Both the position numbers and the translations under genes were made by a program. Below are positions 10,224-20,528 of a DNA stretch of 64,000 bases, piece after piece. The stretch comes from Bacteroides faecis MAJ27 (GTDB lineage: Bacteria; Bacteroidota; Bacteroidia; Bacteroidales; Bacteroidaceae). Positions within the stretch are counted from its first letter, which is position 1, and each line of letters starts with the position of its first letter. The stretch covers positions 62,001-126,000 of the forward strand of contig NZ_FNNN01000001.1 of assembly GCF_900106755.1 (NCBI RefSeq), read 5' to 3'. Below the pieces are notes generated by a model. It searched no databases and had not been told where the DNA came from. It worked only from the letters and a program-made list of their open reading frames with translations.

Positions 10224-13200
10224 ATGAAAAATATAAAAAGAATACTTGCGGTTGCATTGCCATTGTTGTTTGCAACTTGCATGTACGGACAGAAAAACTA
10301 CAAACTGACAGGTAAGATCATCTCTGCCACTAATAAACCTATAGCAGATGCTGTAGTGTCTGTACAAGATACCTTGAATGCGACTACCAAAGCCGATGGA
10401 GAGTTCACTTTTAAATTAAGAGACAAATCCGGAGTGATATCGGTTTGGGCACCCGGTTACCTTCCCGTTCGGCAGTTGCTGAACGGAAGAACGGAAGTGG
10501 TGATCATGATGATTTCAGACAACCAGTATAAGCACAACGAGCAAGTTGTATTGCCCTTCCGGGGAGATAATACGGAAATTTCCGATTATACTACTGCAAC
10601 AAATATTACCAAAAAAGATTTTCTTTTGGGAAGCTCTAAGATTGACCGGGCTTTGGCAGGACAAGTAGCAGGCTTACAAGTAAAACGCGGCAGTGGTATG
10701 CCGGGTGAAGGCAGTTATTATAACCTCCGGGGTATCCGTTCACTGACAGGTGACAATGCGCCATTGATCGTAGTCAATGGTGTACCTTACTTGCCGGACA
10801 AAAACGAATCACCGATAATCGGAGGTCTGACCCGTGATATTTTTCAGGCATACAATATTAATGATATTCAGAACATTACAGTGCTGAAAGGTGCGGAAGC
10901 CGCTATGTATGGTTCAATGGGATCGAACGGAGTTATTCTGATCCAGACAGATGGTGCCAGCTCCAACGATATGGAAACGAAGGTAAGCTACTACGGACAG
11001 TATGGCGTTACCTGGAGTGACAAACGCATTCCTTTGTTGGCCGGGAAAGATTATTTGAACTATCTGACGGATGCAGGTATGACATATTATAGTGATATGG
11101 ATAAATTCTATAGCAACTTTCCTTTCCTGAAGGACCCTAATAATCCATTATACCTCAACACCTATAATAATCAGACTGACTGGCAGGATTTGATGTACAA
11201 TACCGGTTATGCGACAGATCACCTTTTCCGCGTGGAAGGTGGTGACGAAATCGCAAAATATGACCTTTCGTTAGGTTATTCCAAAGAAAACGGTTTATAT
11301 GAAAGCACCAGTACAGAACGTTTCCATACTCAGTTGAATGGTAATATCCTCGTAAGCAAGAAAGTGGATATCTTTGCTACCATCGGATTTGCTTATATGA
11401 ACGGCCATTTCCAGGAACAAGGCATGAACATCAAGACCAACCCGATTCTGGCAGCTTATGCGCAATCACCGGTACTCAGTCCATACAACAAGGATAAAGA
11501 CGGAAATATATTAAGTACTTATTCACCTTACTATTTCGGTAAATGTACCACCATGGATTTTGCGATAAGCAATCCATTAGCTATCGTCAATACCTTAGAC
11601 GCACATAATCGTCAATACGATTTAAATCTGAGAGCAGGTGTAAACTATACCCCGCTACCGGGACTGGTATTCACAGGAATGATAGGAATGTACTACAATT
11701 ATGACAATGAAGCTATGTTTATCCCCGGATTGACAGACAAAACCATCGTTCCGATATCCGACACTTATGGTACAGCCAACAACATGGTTCGTTCCGGTGT
11801 GGGCGAAACCAGCAACCTGTATCTGAATCTGAATGCACGTTATTCAAAAATGTTCAATCGCATTCACCAGTTGAATGCAATCGCCGGTGCACAGATTCTG
11901 ACAACCAAGAACGAATTCGATGTGGGTGAAGGACGTAACACAGACAATGACTTTTATCAGACACTGGGTAACACACAGGCTGACGGACACCGTTTCTACG
12001 GTTATGTTAACAAATGGAACTGGATGAGCTATTACGGACATGCTGATTATACCTACAATAATCTGGTACAGGCTTCTGTCAATGTATCAGTAGACGGAGC
12101 CTCATCTACAGGTACAAGTGCCAACCGGTTCTATGTATATCCGTCGGTAGGATTAGTCTGGCTGGGCAAGGGCTGGAAACCTCTGCAGAATTCAGAATGG
12201 ATCAACAAGTTAAATGTACGCGCTGAATATGGTCTGACCGGTAACACCCGCTTTGCAAGCAATATGGGTACGTTCTACTATTCATCAGCCGCTTATCAGG
12301 ATATTTCCGCCATTGCGCGTGTCAATGTACCGAACACTCATTTAAAGCCGGAAAAGAATGCTTCTCTCAATTTGGGACTGGATCTGTCATTGTTCCGCAA
12401 CCGCTTAAATGTGAGTTTCGATTATTACAATAACAAGATCAGTGATATGATCTGTATGCAACCGACATCATCTATATACGGTTCCGCACCTTATTATGCG
12501 AATGTCGGTAAGATGGATAACAAGGGAGTTGAACTCTCCGTACAAGCCTCATTGGTTCGTACCCGTGATTTCGAATGGATTATAGGTGGTAATATCGCCC
12601 ATTACGATGATAAAATCACTTCTTTGGGTGGTGAAGAAAGAATCATTAATGGCAACTGGATCACAGAAGTCGGAAAGTCGCCTTATCAGTTCTACGGCTA
12701 TCAGGTAGCAGGCGTGTTCTCCACTCAGGCAGAAGCTGATGCGGCCAGTCTGATGGCAGACAACGGTAACTATTTCCGAGGCGGGGATATGCATTATGTA
12801 GACCAGAACGGAGACCATAGAATTGACAGCAAAGACCGTGTAGCTTTGGGAAGTGCAGCTCCCGATTTCTTCGGAGGTTTCTATACTCAGTTCAAATACA
12901 AAGGATTCGCACTCGGTGCTGAGTTCAGCTACTCCAAAGGCAACATGGCCTACAATGCCGTACGCAATCAACTGGAAGGTATGAATACATTAGGCAACCA
13001 AAGTATCGCCGTATTGAATCGCTGGTCTTTGGACGGACAAGTGACCAATATGCCACGTGTACAGCACAACGACCCTTATCGCAGTACTTCATTCTCTGAA
13101 AGATGGCTGGAAGATGCTTCTTATCTCCGCATGAAAAGCGTGACTTTGAGCTATAGTTTTGACAAGACCGTACTTAATTTCTTCCGTTCAGGCACATTGT

Positions 13201-13352
13201 ATGTATCAGGCGAGAACCTTTTGACAGCAACAAAATACCTGGGACTGGACCCGGAATTCTCTTACTCGTACGGCGAAACATCTCAAGGACTGGATTATGC
13301 AAAGATGGTACAACCGAAATCTGTAAAATTTGGTGTTAATTTGAAATTCTAA
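10224..13352 (+). CDS. SusC-like TonB-dependent outer-membrane transporter (pair 2)
   Basis: A 1042-residue SusC-family protein. Signal peptide ends near CMYGQ; a carboxypeptidase-regulatory-like domain covers about 25-100; the plug covers about 125-250 (YNLRGIRSLTGDNAPLIVVNG, then ITVLKGAEAAMYGSMGSNG); the barrel follows and ends in VNLKF. It is divergent from the 1882-5160 SusC, so the two transporters probably take different fragments or chain lengths of the same polysaccharide rather than being recent duplicates. Five bp separate it from its SusD partner. Energised by TonB-ExbBD, in the outer membrane. Confidence 0.94.
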   Translation: MKNIKRILAVALPLLFATCMYGQKNYKLTGKIISATNKPIADAVVSVQDTLNATTKADGEFTFKLRDKSGVISVWAPGYLPVRQLLNGRTEVVIMMISDNQYKHNEQVVLPFRGDNTEISDYTTATNITKKDFLLGSSKIDRALAGQVAGLQVKRGSGMPGEGSYYNLRGIRSLTGDNAPLIVVNGVPYLPDKNESPIIGGLTRDIFQAYNINDIQNITVLKGAEAAMYGSMGSNGVILIQTDGASSNDMETKVSYYGQYGVTWSDKRIPLLAGKDYLNYLTDAGMTYYSDMDKFYSNFPFLKDPNNPLYLNTYNNQTDWQDLMYNTGYATDHLFRVEGGDEIAKYDLSLGYSKENGLYESTSTERFHTQLNGNILVSKKVDIFATIGFAYMNGHFQEQGMNIKTNPILAAYAQSPVLSPYNKDKDGNILSTYSPYYFGKCTTMDFAISNPLAIVNTLDAHNRQYDLNLRAGVNYTPLPGLVFTGMIGMYYNYDNEAMFIPGLTDKTIVPISDTYGTANNMVRSGVGETSNLYLNLNARYSKMFNRIHQLNAIAGAQILTTKNEFDVGEGRNTDNDFYQTLGNTQADGHRFYGYVNKWNWMSYYGHADYTYNNLVQASVNVSVDGASSTGTSANRFYVYPSVGLVWLGKGWKPLQNSEWINKLNVRAEYGLTGNTRFASNMGTFYYSSAAYQDISAIARVNVPNTHLKPEKNASLNLGLDLSLFRNRLNVSFDYYNNKISDMICMQPTSSIYGSAPYYANVGKMDNKGVELSVQASLVRTRDFEWIIGGNIAHYDDKITSLGGEERIINGNWITEVGKSPYQFYGYQVAGVFSTQAEADAASLMADNGNYFRGGDMHYVDQNGDHRIDSKDRVALGSAAPDFFGGFYTQFKYKGFALGAEFSYSKGNMAYNAVRNQLEGMNTLGNQSIAVLNRWSLDGQVTNMPRVQHNDPYRSTSFSERWLEDASYLRMKSVTLSYSFDKTVLNFFRSGTLYVSGENLLTATKYLGLDPEFSYSYGETSQGLDYAKMVQPKSVKFGVNLKF

Positions 13353-13357
13353 CGACA

Positions 13358-15001
13358 ATGAAAAAGAATATACTATTAAAAAGCATGTTGTGTGGTATAG
13401 CCATGATGGGTCTTAGTGCCTGCTCCGATTTCTTTGAACCGGAGAACAACACAATGCTGAAAGGAGATGACTATATAAAAGAAGCCAGCGAAATGTATGC
13501 AGGCTTTCTGGGAGTCGCAACGAAGATGCAGGCTATTGGCGACAAAGCCATTTATCTGACTGATTCCCGGGCTGAAATGCTGATCCCTACCGACAGAGAT
13601 GTCGACATGTATGCACTGTCCAATTATGAATCGGATCTGACAGGCAACACATATGCCGATCCGGCCAAATACTATGATTTGATCATCTCATGCAACGATT
13701 ACCTGCAGAAAATCTACGAATTCAAGCAGGCACATTTGTACAGCATCGACATGGAGCACTACAAAGGATTGGTTGCCAGCACTGTAAGAGTAAAAGCATG
13801 GGTCTATTTCACAATGGCGAAAATCTATAATGAAGTAGTCTGGTTTGATGATCCCATGTACGAAATGAAAGATTATTCCCAATACCCCAAACTGAATTTA
13901 GACCAGACAATAGCCAAATGTGTGGAATATCTGAAGACAGGTTTTGACGGAATCGACGGAAATCATACTATGCCATGGACAGAATGGATCGCCTCAGACA
14001 GTTCACTTTCAGCAGGTGACTACACATTTTGGGATCTTATGACTCCGGAGTATTTTGCACTGTCTGCCGAACTCGCTTTGTGGCAGGGAAGATGGCAAGA
14101 TGTGGTGGACCTGGTTCTGCCTAAAATGAATGAAGCATTCGCCTCCTCTTCTACTTATACCAAATGGATGTGCCAATCTAACTACCACAACGCATATTCG
14201 AAAATATTCAGAGGAGATAATCCTTACGGATCGGCAACTGTTTCGGTAATCACTTATGAGTACAAGAAAAACCAGACGAATGCAACCAAGCAGAATCTTT
14301 ACTCCGCTCCTATTCTGAGACCATCAGAATTGGGTATAGCCCGGTATTCTGACAAAGACTTTAACCCGAATGCTTTTACTTCGGAAGATTCTCGTGACGG
14401 ACGGTTCAATTCTCATTTCAGCCAAGACTCATATGGAAACTGGAGAATGCAGAAATGGAGCTATGCTGCCGATAACTTTATTTACATTTATCGCAATGTG
14501 GAACTTTATTTCATGCTGATCGAAGCATTCAACCACCTTCCCGAACGTTCGGAAGAGAGATATGTATTGATGAACGAAGGAGTGAGCAGCTATTATCCGG
14601 ACGGAGGAGTCACTTATCCCGGATTCACCAATGACTGGACACGTGTAGGCGGTGCCGTTACACATACCTATGCGGATACCGGTATCCGTGGCACATGGGG
14701 AGCATCTGATACAAGTAAAGGTCTACTATGCCGTGACATGAAAAAGGAACCGGGCAACGAGCGTCATAATGACATCGAACTCCTGAAAGAAATCTGTCTG
14801 GAGATGCCCTGTGAAGGTAAAACCCTTCCGGTAATGATACGTATGGCAAAACGTTACAATGACCCCACTATCATCTCAGATTTAGTTTGTTCCAAATACA
14901 GCGAAGAAAATGCAGCAATAGCCGCAAAAGTACGTGCAAAGATTGAAAGTGGCGACTACTTCGTCCATTGGGATATCGACAGCACCTCTTCTACTCATTA
15001 A
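13358..15001 (+). CDS. SusD-like surface glycan-binding lipoprotein (pair 2)
   Basis: A 547-residue protein with lipobox LSAC (Cys near residue 22) followed by SDFFEPENNTML, a usual SusD mature N-terminus. Helical TPR-like segments (VRVKAWVYFTMAKIYNEVVW; YRNVELYFMLIEAFNHLPE) are visible. The C-terminal part is shorter in classical RagB/SusD signatures than that of the first SusD, but LLKEICLEMPCEGK corresponds to the usual HERxxELxxEGxR-type region. Partner of the SusC just upstream. It is the last gene before a strong hairpin. Confidence 0.92.
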   Translation: MKKNILLKSMLCGIAMMGLSACSDFFEPENNTMLKGDDYIKEASEMYAGFLGVATKMQAIGDKAIYLTDSRAEMLIPTDRDVDMYALSNYESDLTGNTYADPAKYYDLIISCNDYLQKIYEFKQAHLYSIDMEHYKGLVASTVRVKAWVYFTMAKIYNEVVWFDDPMYEMKDYSQYPKLNLDQTIAKCVEYLKTGFDGIDGNHTMPWTEWIASDSSLSAGDYTFWDLMTPEYFALSAELALWQGRWQDVVDLVLPKMNEAFASSSTYTKWMCQSNYHNAYSKIFRGDNPYGSATVSVITYEYKKNQTNATKQNLYSAPILRPSELGIARYSDKDFNPNAFTSEDSRDGRFNSHFSQDSYGNWRMQKWSYAADNFIYIYRNVELYFMLIEAFNHLPERSEERYVLMNEGVSSYYPDGGVTYPGFTNDWTRVGGAVTHTYADTGIRGTWGASDTSKGLLCRDMKKEPGNERHNDIELLKEICLEMPCEGKTLPVMIRMAKRYNDPTIISDLVCSKYSEENAAIAAKVRAKIESGDYFVHWDIDSTSSTH

Positions 15002-15012
15002 TTAAAATTCAG

Positions 15013-15059
15013 CTATTGTCAGTTGATACTTTTCCCGGAAAAGCGTCAACTGACAATAG
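15013..15059 (+). terminator. Long hairpin after the SusCD operon
   Basis: Arms CTATTGTCAGTTGA (15013-15026) and its exact complement (15046-15059), with an inner CTTTT/AAAAG stem, form a 19-bp stem-loop 11 nt after the SusD stop. There is no U-run, so it may be a weak terminator or an RNA-stabilising element that lowers expression of the following genes. The stem begins with CTATTGTCA, the same word found in the hairpin at 20475-20514. Confidence 0.65.
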
Positions 15060-15144
15060 TCTCTATAAAGCAAGCTGACTACAAGAATCTAATACAAACA
15101 CCGGAAGCAGTCAGAGAGAAGACGAACACTAATACGATTGAAAT

Positions 15145-17652
15145 ATGAAAAAATCAGCTGTTTTACTATTACTGACACATTTATTAGTGTTGCCTTTAGT
15201 TGCCCAATCCCAACCGGCAAAAGTCTTGTCTGACTATATAAAAGAAATCAACCAATTCAACAAACGCAATCCTCAGGAAAAAGTATACCTTCATTTTGAT
15301 AATACCGGCTACTTTCTGGGCGATACCATCTGGTTCAAAGCATATACCGTTTTAGCTGAGCAACACCGCTTCAGCCCACTAAGCAAAGTACTGCATGTTG
15401 AACTTCTGACCCCACAGGGAGAAGTGATAGCCAACCGAAAACTCATGATAGAGAACGGTCAATGTCATGGTGAATTTCCACTGAAAAGGATTTACCGGAG
15501 TGGTTTTTATGAGGTTCGTGCGTACACACGAGGGATGCTAAACTTTGGAGACGACTGTATATTCTCCCGCGTTTTCCCTGTTTATGATGAACCGGAAACG
15601 GACGGTAACTATGCAGAAAAAGCAATGGACAGCGGCTTTGGAGTGAAGAACGAACGCAAAAAAGAAAAGAAAGGAGGAAAAGTAAATCTGGCTTTCTTCC
15701 CGGAAGGCGGCAATGCAGTAGTCGGAATCGCTTCCCGTATCGGCTTTAAAGCATGGGGAGCAAAAGGAGAAGACCTCCAAATAACAGGTGCCGTCTACAA
15801 TTCATCAGGCAATTCAGTTTCCTTCCTTTCGACCTATCATCAAGGTATGGGATTCTTTGAGCTATTGCCGGAAACAACCTCTTACAAAGTAATAGTCGAA
15901 CATGAAGGCAAACAATATGACTTTAATTTCTCAGATATCCTCCCGGCAGGATACGTGATGCGTATCAATGATACTAACGAAGAATCATACCAGATAGAGA
16001 TATCCAAATCCTCCGTCCTCCCCCGTGACACCATAGCGGTATCCGTATCTTGTCGTGGCACAGTCTATGCAGTAGAAGCCATGAGGCTGGCAGACGCCCC
16101 CTATGTTTTCCGGTTACCCAAATCCCGGCTTCCGGCAGGTTGCATACAGTTTACATTATATGATAAAAAAGGAAATATCCTTGCCGAACGCCTGTCGTTC
16201 AACACTCGTCCTTTAACGTATTACCGGCTATCTGCTCAAACAGAGAAACAGACTTATGTACCTCTCGAAAAGGTAAACATGTTTCTTTCCTTGAACGATT
16301 CCATCGGAAATCCCGTTGAAAGTTCTTTTTCTCTTTCTGTACGCGATGCCGGTACGGAGATTTACACTTCGTACCAGGATAACATATTAACCGATCTGTT
16401 ACTTTCTTCCGATATAAAAGGATATGTGGCCAATCCTATGCAATATTTTGAGAAGGACGACCGCGCCACCCGCATGAAGCTGGATTTACTGATGATGGTT
16501 CAGGGGTGGTGTCGCTATGACTGGCAGACGATGGCAGATGTATCACCTTTCAGGGTAAAACATTATATTGAACAAGCTCTTCCGATAAACGGTAAAATAA
16601 TGGAGCTACTGAGGAACAAGTCAAAAGCATACGCAGATGTCATCTTCTGGATGAATAAAGATAATGCAAGTTTTCACAGCCACTGCCAAACAGATGCTGG
16701 CGGACATTTCTACTTTATGTTACCGGATAGTGTCAAACTTGAAGGGAAATGGCAACTCAGCCTGTCCGTCACAGAAAAGAAAAAGCTAAAGCATTGCCGG
16801 ATCATGCTGGACCGCCATTTCAGCCCTGTTCCACGCAGCTACTCCTACCCCGATTTACTGGTGAAAGATACGGTTACAGTGTTCTCTGACGAGTTTGAGG
16901 ATAGCTTAAAACAACATTCTGTTGATGAGATGCAATATCTGCCGCAGGTTATCATTAAAAAGCAGCGAATAAGAAAGGAAATATCTCCGGAATTTGTTTA
17001 TGATGTGGAAAAGGATGTCAACAAACTAATGGACTCGGGAAAAAATTATCCCGGTACTTTAGGAGAATATATGGAGAACAATATACCCCACCTTAGAAAA
17101 GATAGTGCAGACGGTCCTTATCAATATGCCGGCAAAGACATTGTTTACTTCTTCGATATCCAAAAAGGATCAACACGCTACCCTGCAAGGGGGCTACCAC
17201 CAGAACAGATGCCCATTGAGAATATCCGGCAAATAACTCTTTATGATCAGTATGCACAACTGTGGGCTGTCAAGAAAATCAAAGAAGAGGGAATAGAAGC
17301 CGCATCTCCGTCTGATATAGACTTGCCAACAGTAGCTTCACTACTCCACACCCCTGTCATCATCATGGTCCATCCATACAATGACGGTTTACACGACGGT
17401 TATCAGAAAGGAATCCGCCACACTTTTTATGATGGTTATTCTCAGGTGAAAAGGTTCTATCACATAGATCATAGCAATAGTGTACCCGGTGACATTGATT
17501 TTCGCCGTACCCTGTATTGGAATCCGGAAGTAAAAACCGACAGTCAAGGCAAAGCGCAAATTAGTTTCTATAATAATACTACGTGTAGGCGGATGAAGAT
17601 CAGTGCGGAAGGACTGAGTGACAGTGGGATACCAATTATAACAAAAGAGTAA
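15145..17652 (+). CDS. Macroglobulin (MG2)-like periplasmic or surface protein, copy 1
   Basis: An 835-residue protein with signal peptide (about residues 1-20, LVAQS). The N-terminal motif PQEKVYLHFDNTGYFLGDTI at about residue 45 is the signature of MG2-type domains found in Bacteroidetes proteins often annotated as TonB-receptor-plug or carboxypeptidase-regulatory-like. Other marks are LDLLMMVQGWCRYDWQTM and the C-terminal RRTLYWNPEVKTDSQGKA. No barrel and no catalytic motif is visible. Such proteins commonly follow SusCD pairs; their role is not known to me. I see no clear TAnnTTTG promoter in the 143-bp gap before it, so it may be read through from the SusCD operon past the hairpin. Confidence 0.75.
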   Translation: MKKSAVLLLLTHLLVLPLVAQSQPAKVLSDYIKEINQFNKRNPQEKVYLHFDNTGYFLGDTIWFKAYTVLAEQHRFSPLSKVLHVELLTPQGEVIANRKLMIENGQCHGEFPLKRIYRSGFYEVRAYTRGMLNFGDDCIFSRVFPVYDEPETDGNYAEKAMDSGFGVKNERKKEKKGGKVNLAFFPEGGNAVVGIASRIGFKAWGAKGEDLQITGAVYNSSGNSVSFLSTYHQGMGFFELLPETTSYKVIVEHEGKQYDFNFSDILPAGYVMRINDTNEESYQIEISKSSVLPRDTIAVSVSCRGTVYAVEAMRLADAPYVFRLPKSRLPAGCIQFTLYDKKGNILAERLSFNTRPLTYYRLSAQTEKQTYVPLEKVNMFLSLNDSIGNPVESSFSLSVRDAGTEIYTSYQDNILTDLLLSSDIKGYVANPMQYFEKDDRATRMKLDLLMMVQGWCRYDWQTMADVSPFRVKHYIEQALPINGKIMELLRNKSKAYADVIFWMNKDNASFHSHCQTDAGGHFYFMLPDSVKLEGKWQLSLSVTEKKKLKHCRIMLDRHFSPVPRSYSYPDLLVKDTVTVFSDEFEDSLKQHSVDEMQYLPQVIIKKQRIRKEISPEFVYDVEKDVNKLMDSGKNYPGTLGEYMENNIPHLRKDSADGPYQYAGKDIVYFFDIQKGSTRYPARGLPPEQMPIENIRQITLYDQYAQLWAVKKIKEEGIEAASPSDIDLPTVASLLHTPVIIMVHPYNDGLHDGYQKGIRHTFYDGYSQVKRFYHIDHSNSVPGDIDFRRTLYWNPEVKTDSQGKAQISFYNNTTCRRMKISAEGLSDSGIPIITKE

Positions 17653-17660
17653 AGAGACTC

Positions 17661-20261
17661 ATGCTAAATAAACATTTAGTTATCATATTATATTTCATCA
17701 TCAGAATTCCTTTTTCTCTATGCGCATCCCCAATATCACAAGATGAAAAGGAAACTGATTCACTTTATCAAAACATATCACTTTTTTCCGCCCTCCATCC
17801 GCAGGAAAAAGTCTATCTACACTTCGACAACACTTCCTATTTCATGAAGGAATCAATTTGGTATAAAGCTCATATAGTGAGTGCCGAAACTCTAATTCCA
17901 GAAGTGAAAAGCAAAGTGCTTTATGTTGACCTATTAAGCCAAGAAGGAATTCTGGTGAAACGCAACAGGCATTATATAGAAGAAGGAATGTGTTCAGGAA
18001 ACTTCTATCTTCCGGACACCTTAAATGCCGGATATTATGAAGTGCGCGCATACACAGCCTGGATGCTGAATTTCGGAAGGATAACAAGCCCGCTTCTTAT
18101 CGAGAATTTCCTGTACAAAGACGGAAGTATCTTAAGTGATTTTAAAAATGTAGAAAAACGTACGAGTGAAGTTCCTTCTATTTTTTCTCGTGTACTTCCC
18201 GTATACAATGCCATAGAAAATGAAGAATACCCAACCAAACAAATGCGGACACGCCCACGTTTTAACAGATCATCTCCAAAGGAAGAGAAACAGCGTATTA
18301 AAGTTGGTTTTTATCCTGAAGGCGGACATCTGATCGAAGAAATTGATAATAGAATTGCCTTTGAATTACGTGATAAGGAAGAGAAAATAATCGCTCCCAA
18401 ATACATACTCATAGAAACCAACAATTATAAAGTTCTGGATACACTACAAGTAGTACACAACGGACGGGGAACCTTCAATATCAATCACCTCCATTGGGAA
18501 ATAGGATTAAAAAATTGCCACTTAACAATTTCCGATCAAAACCAAATATATGAATATCCTTTGCCCACACCTGAGAAAGCAGGAGTAGCCTTGCAGGCTG
18601 ATATAAATGAGAATCAGATAAATATCCAAATTCTTTCCAAAAATATCACATCTCCCTTGTTTATAACTTTGCAACAAGGAGGAAAACCTGTCCATTACCA
18701 GTCACTCGGTATCAAGGACCGTTTCCAACTATGCTTCAACACTGATTCTCTTCAACAAGGCGTACACCAGCTAACAGTCTTTGATCGTGCAGGACATATC
18801 TTTGCAGATCGATTATTCTTTGTCAGAAAACAAGAAACAGTGTCCATCACTTTACATGATCACGCTATAAAAGACAACCACCAACCATACCATCCTGAAA
18901 AATATTCATTCAAAATACAAGACAGGAATGGTAAAAGTCTTCCGGAAACATCATTTTCCGTAGCAGTCAGAGATAATGATATGGAAGATTTACACTACAG
19001 CCAAGGAAATATTCTCACGAATCTGCTATTGTCTTCAGAAATACGAGGTTTTATACAGTCACCGGAATATTATTTCGAATCTCAAGACCTGCATCACCGC
19101 AAAGCCCTGGATTTATTAATGATGATTCAGGGATGGAGACGATATGACTGGCAAACCATGGCAGGAGTAAAAACATTCAAACCACACTATCCGATAGAAC
19201 AGAAACTACAAGTAAAAGGAACTGTCTATAAAAGAAGAAGTTCAAGCGGCGAACTAAAGAAATGGAACAAAGAAGTTTTTGTTCGTTGTCAAATATGCTA
19301 TCCTGACGGCTATACCTATGATGCAGTTCAGCAAACTAAAAATGGTGACTTCTCCTTCGATGTAGTTCAAATCTATGGTAAACATACCATGTTCATTCAA
19401 GCATACAAAAATAAAGACAAAATAAGAAAAGAACTGGATTATCACAAGCGAGGAGATTCCTTTTTCTATGACCACTATGTTTGCAAAGACCGTGTATTTT
19501 CTCCGCTGCCTAAACAATATAATTATTATGAAACACATGAGAAGGAATTATCGACATTTTCTTTTCTCGAACAATCCATTGACCAGGTTACTATTAAAGA
19601 CAGAGGCAAAATTAAGATAGATTTCACAAAACCTGATTTTTGTTATGACTTTATTGAAGCAATAGACTATATCAATGATTTTGGATACGAATTCAACAGA
19701 TCCACATTTACAATACCTCTTTACATTACAGAACTTGTTTCACCATTAAAGGGTATATTGTCGGGAACTACTCATATTTGCAGTGGAAACGGTGAAGATA
19801 TTGAGCAATACTATCCCGATTCTCACTTATCATCCTCAGACAAAATTAGAAGAAGGGATATACTTAGTTTTAAAAGATTGAAAACGATATGTGGCTATTT
19901 TGATATCAGGGACCGTTCACGTCTCATAGGCAAAACAGAAGCCCACTCCGGTAAATGGGATTTTTATATAAACTACACACAACGGTCAAAAAAAGAATAT
20001 CTTCCCGACATGGTAGGCGACCGTTGCTACTTCTATGGATATGCACCACCCGTACAATTCTATTCACCGGATTACAGTATGCAACTACCGGATAAACCGG
20101 ATCACAGGCGTACCTTATATTGGAATCCGGATATTAAAACGGATAAGAATGGAAATGCATCTATACAGTTTTACAACAACGCTACATGCAAAAAGATGAT
20201 TATTTCAGCAGAAGGAATAACAAAGGATGGACAACCTTTTTATTTGAATACAGCGAAATAA
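17661..20261 (+). CDS. Macroglobulin (MG2)-like protein, copy 2
   Basis: An 866-residue paralogue of the preceding gene, 8 bp downstream of it. It shares the QEKVYLHFDNTSYFMKESIW motif, the LDLLMMIQGWRRYDWQTMAG motif and the RRTLYWNPDIKTDKNGNA C-terminus at the same places, so the two arose by tandem duplication and then diverged strongly elsewhere. A hydrophobic N-terminal leader ends near LCASP. Codon use is more AT-rich than copy 1. Role unknown; from the context I infer envelope function connected with the SusCD pairs. Last gene of this rightward operon. Confidence 0.75.
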   Translation: MLNKHLVIILYFIIRIPFSLCASPISQDEKETDSLYQNISLFSALHPQEKVYLHFDNTSYFMKESIWYKAHIVSAETLIPEVKSKVLYVDLLSQEGILVKRNRHYIEEGMCSGNFYLPDTLNAGYYEVRAYTAWMLNFGRITSPLLIENFLYKDGSILSDFKNVEKRTSEVPSIFSRVLPVYNAIENEEYPTKQMRTRPRFNRSSPKEEKQRIKVGFYPEGGHLIEEIDNRIAFELRDKEEKIIAPKYILIETNNYKVLDTLQVVHNGRGTFNINHLHWEIGLKNCHLTISDQNQIYEYPLPTPEKAGVALQADINENQINIQILSKNITSPLFITLQQGGKPVHYQSLGIKDRFQLCFNTDSLQQGVHQLTVFDRAGHIFADRLFFVRKQETVSITLHDHAIKDNHQPYHPEKYSFKIQDRNGKSLPETSFSVAVRDNDMEDLHYSQGNILTNLLLSSEIRGFIQSPEYYFESQDLHHRKALDLLMMIQGWRRYDWQTMAGVKTFKPHYPIEQKLQVKGTVYKRRSSSGELKKWNKEVFVRCQICYPDGYTYDAVQQTKNGDFSFDVVQIYGKHTMFIQAYKNKDKIRKELDYHKRGDSFFYDHYVCKDRVFSPLPKQYNYYETHEKELSTFSFLEQSIDQVTIKDRGKIKIDFTKPDFCYDFIEAIDYINDFGYEFNRSTFTIPLYITELVSPLKGILSGTTHICSGNGEDIEQYYPDSHLSSSDKIRRRDILSFKRLKTICGYFDIRDRSRLIGKTEAHSGKWDFYINYTQRSKKEYLPDMVGDRCYFYGYAPPVQFYSPDYSMQLPDKPDHRRTLYWNPDIKTDKNGNASIQFYNNATCKKMIISAEGITKDGQPFYLNTAK

Positions 20262-20262
20262 G

Positions 20263-20282
20263 AAACAGTAATGCAACTGTTT
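20263..20282 (+). terminator. Short hairpin after MG2 copy 2
   Basis: AAACAGT (20263-20269) pairs with ACTGTTT (20276-20282) one base after the stop codon. It is a weak 7-bp stem and a possible terminator. Confidence 0.4.
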
Positions 20283-20474
20283 GTTCCAGTATATTAATAA
20301 GCTAATCTATGCAATAAAGAAAATTGACTTAAAATAAATATAGTGGAGCTTATCAATGCACCAAGAGAGGCATACTCTTATAAAATTTCGCTACTATTCT
20401 TATTATCACTTGTCACTTTTCATCCCAACCACCTTTAAATCAACAAGTAACGAGTGACAATAGCCGGTGATAAT

Positions 20475-20514
20475 AAGGTGACAATAGAAGATTTCAACTT
20501 TCTATTGTCACCTT
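20475..20514. terminator. Hairpin between convergent genes; left end of VirE/HU cassette
   Basis: A perfect 15-bp stem, AAGGTGACAATAGAA (20475-20489) and its complement (20500-20514), with a 10-nt loop. It lies 15 bp after the VirE-like stop (minus strand) and beyond the MG2 stop (plus strand), so it could stop transcription from both sides. Extra copies of GTGACAATAG and GTGATAATA lie just left of it (20453-20476). Apart from these short repeats and the hairpins I see nothing in 20283-20528. Confidence 0.6.
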
Positions 20515-20528
20515 TCTCCCCTGCTCTT

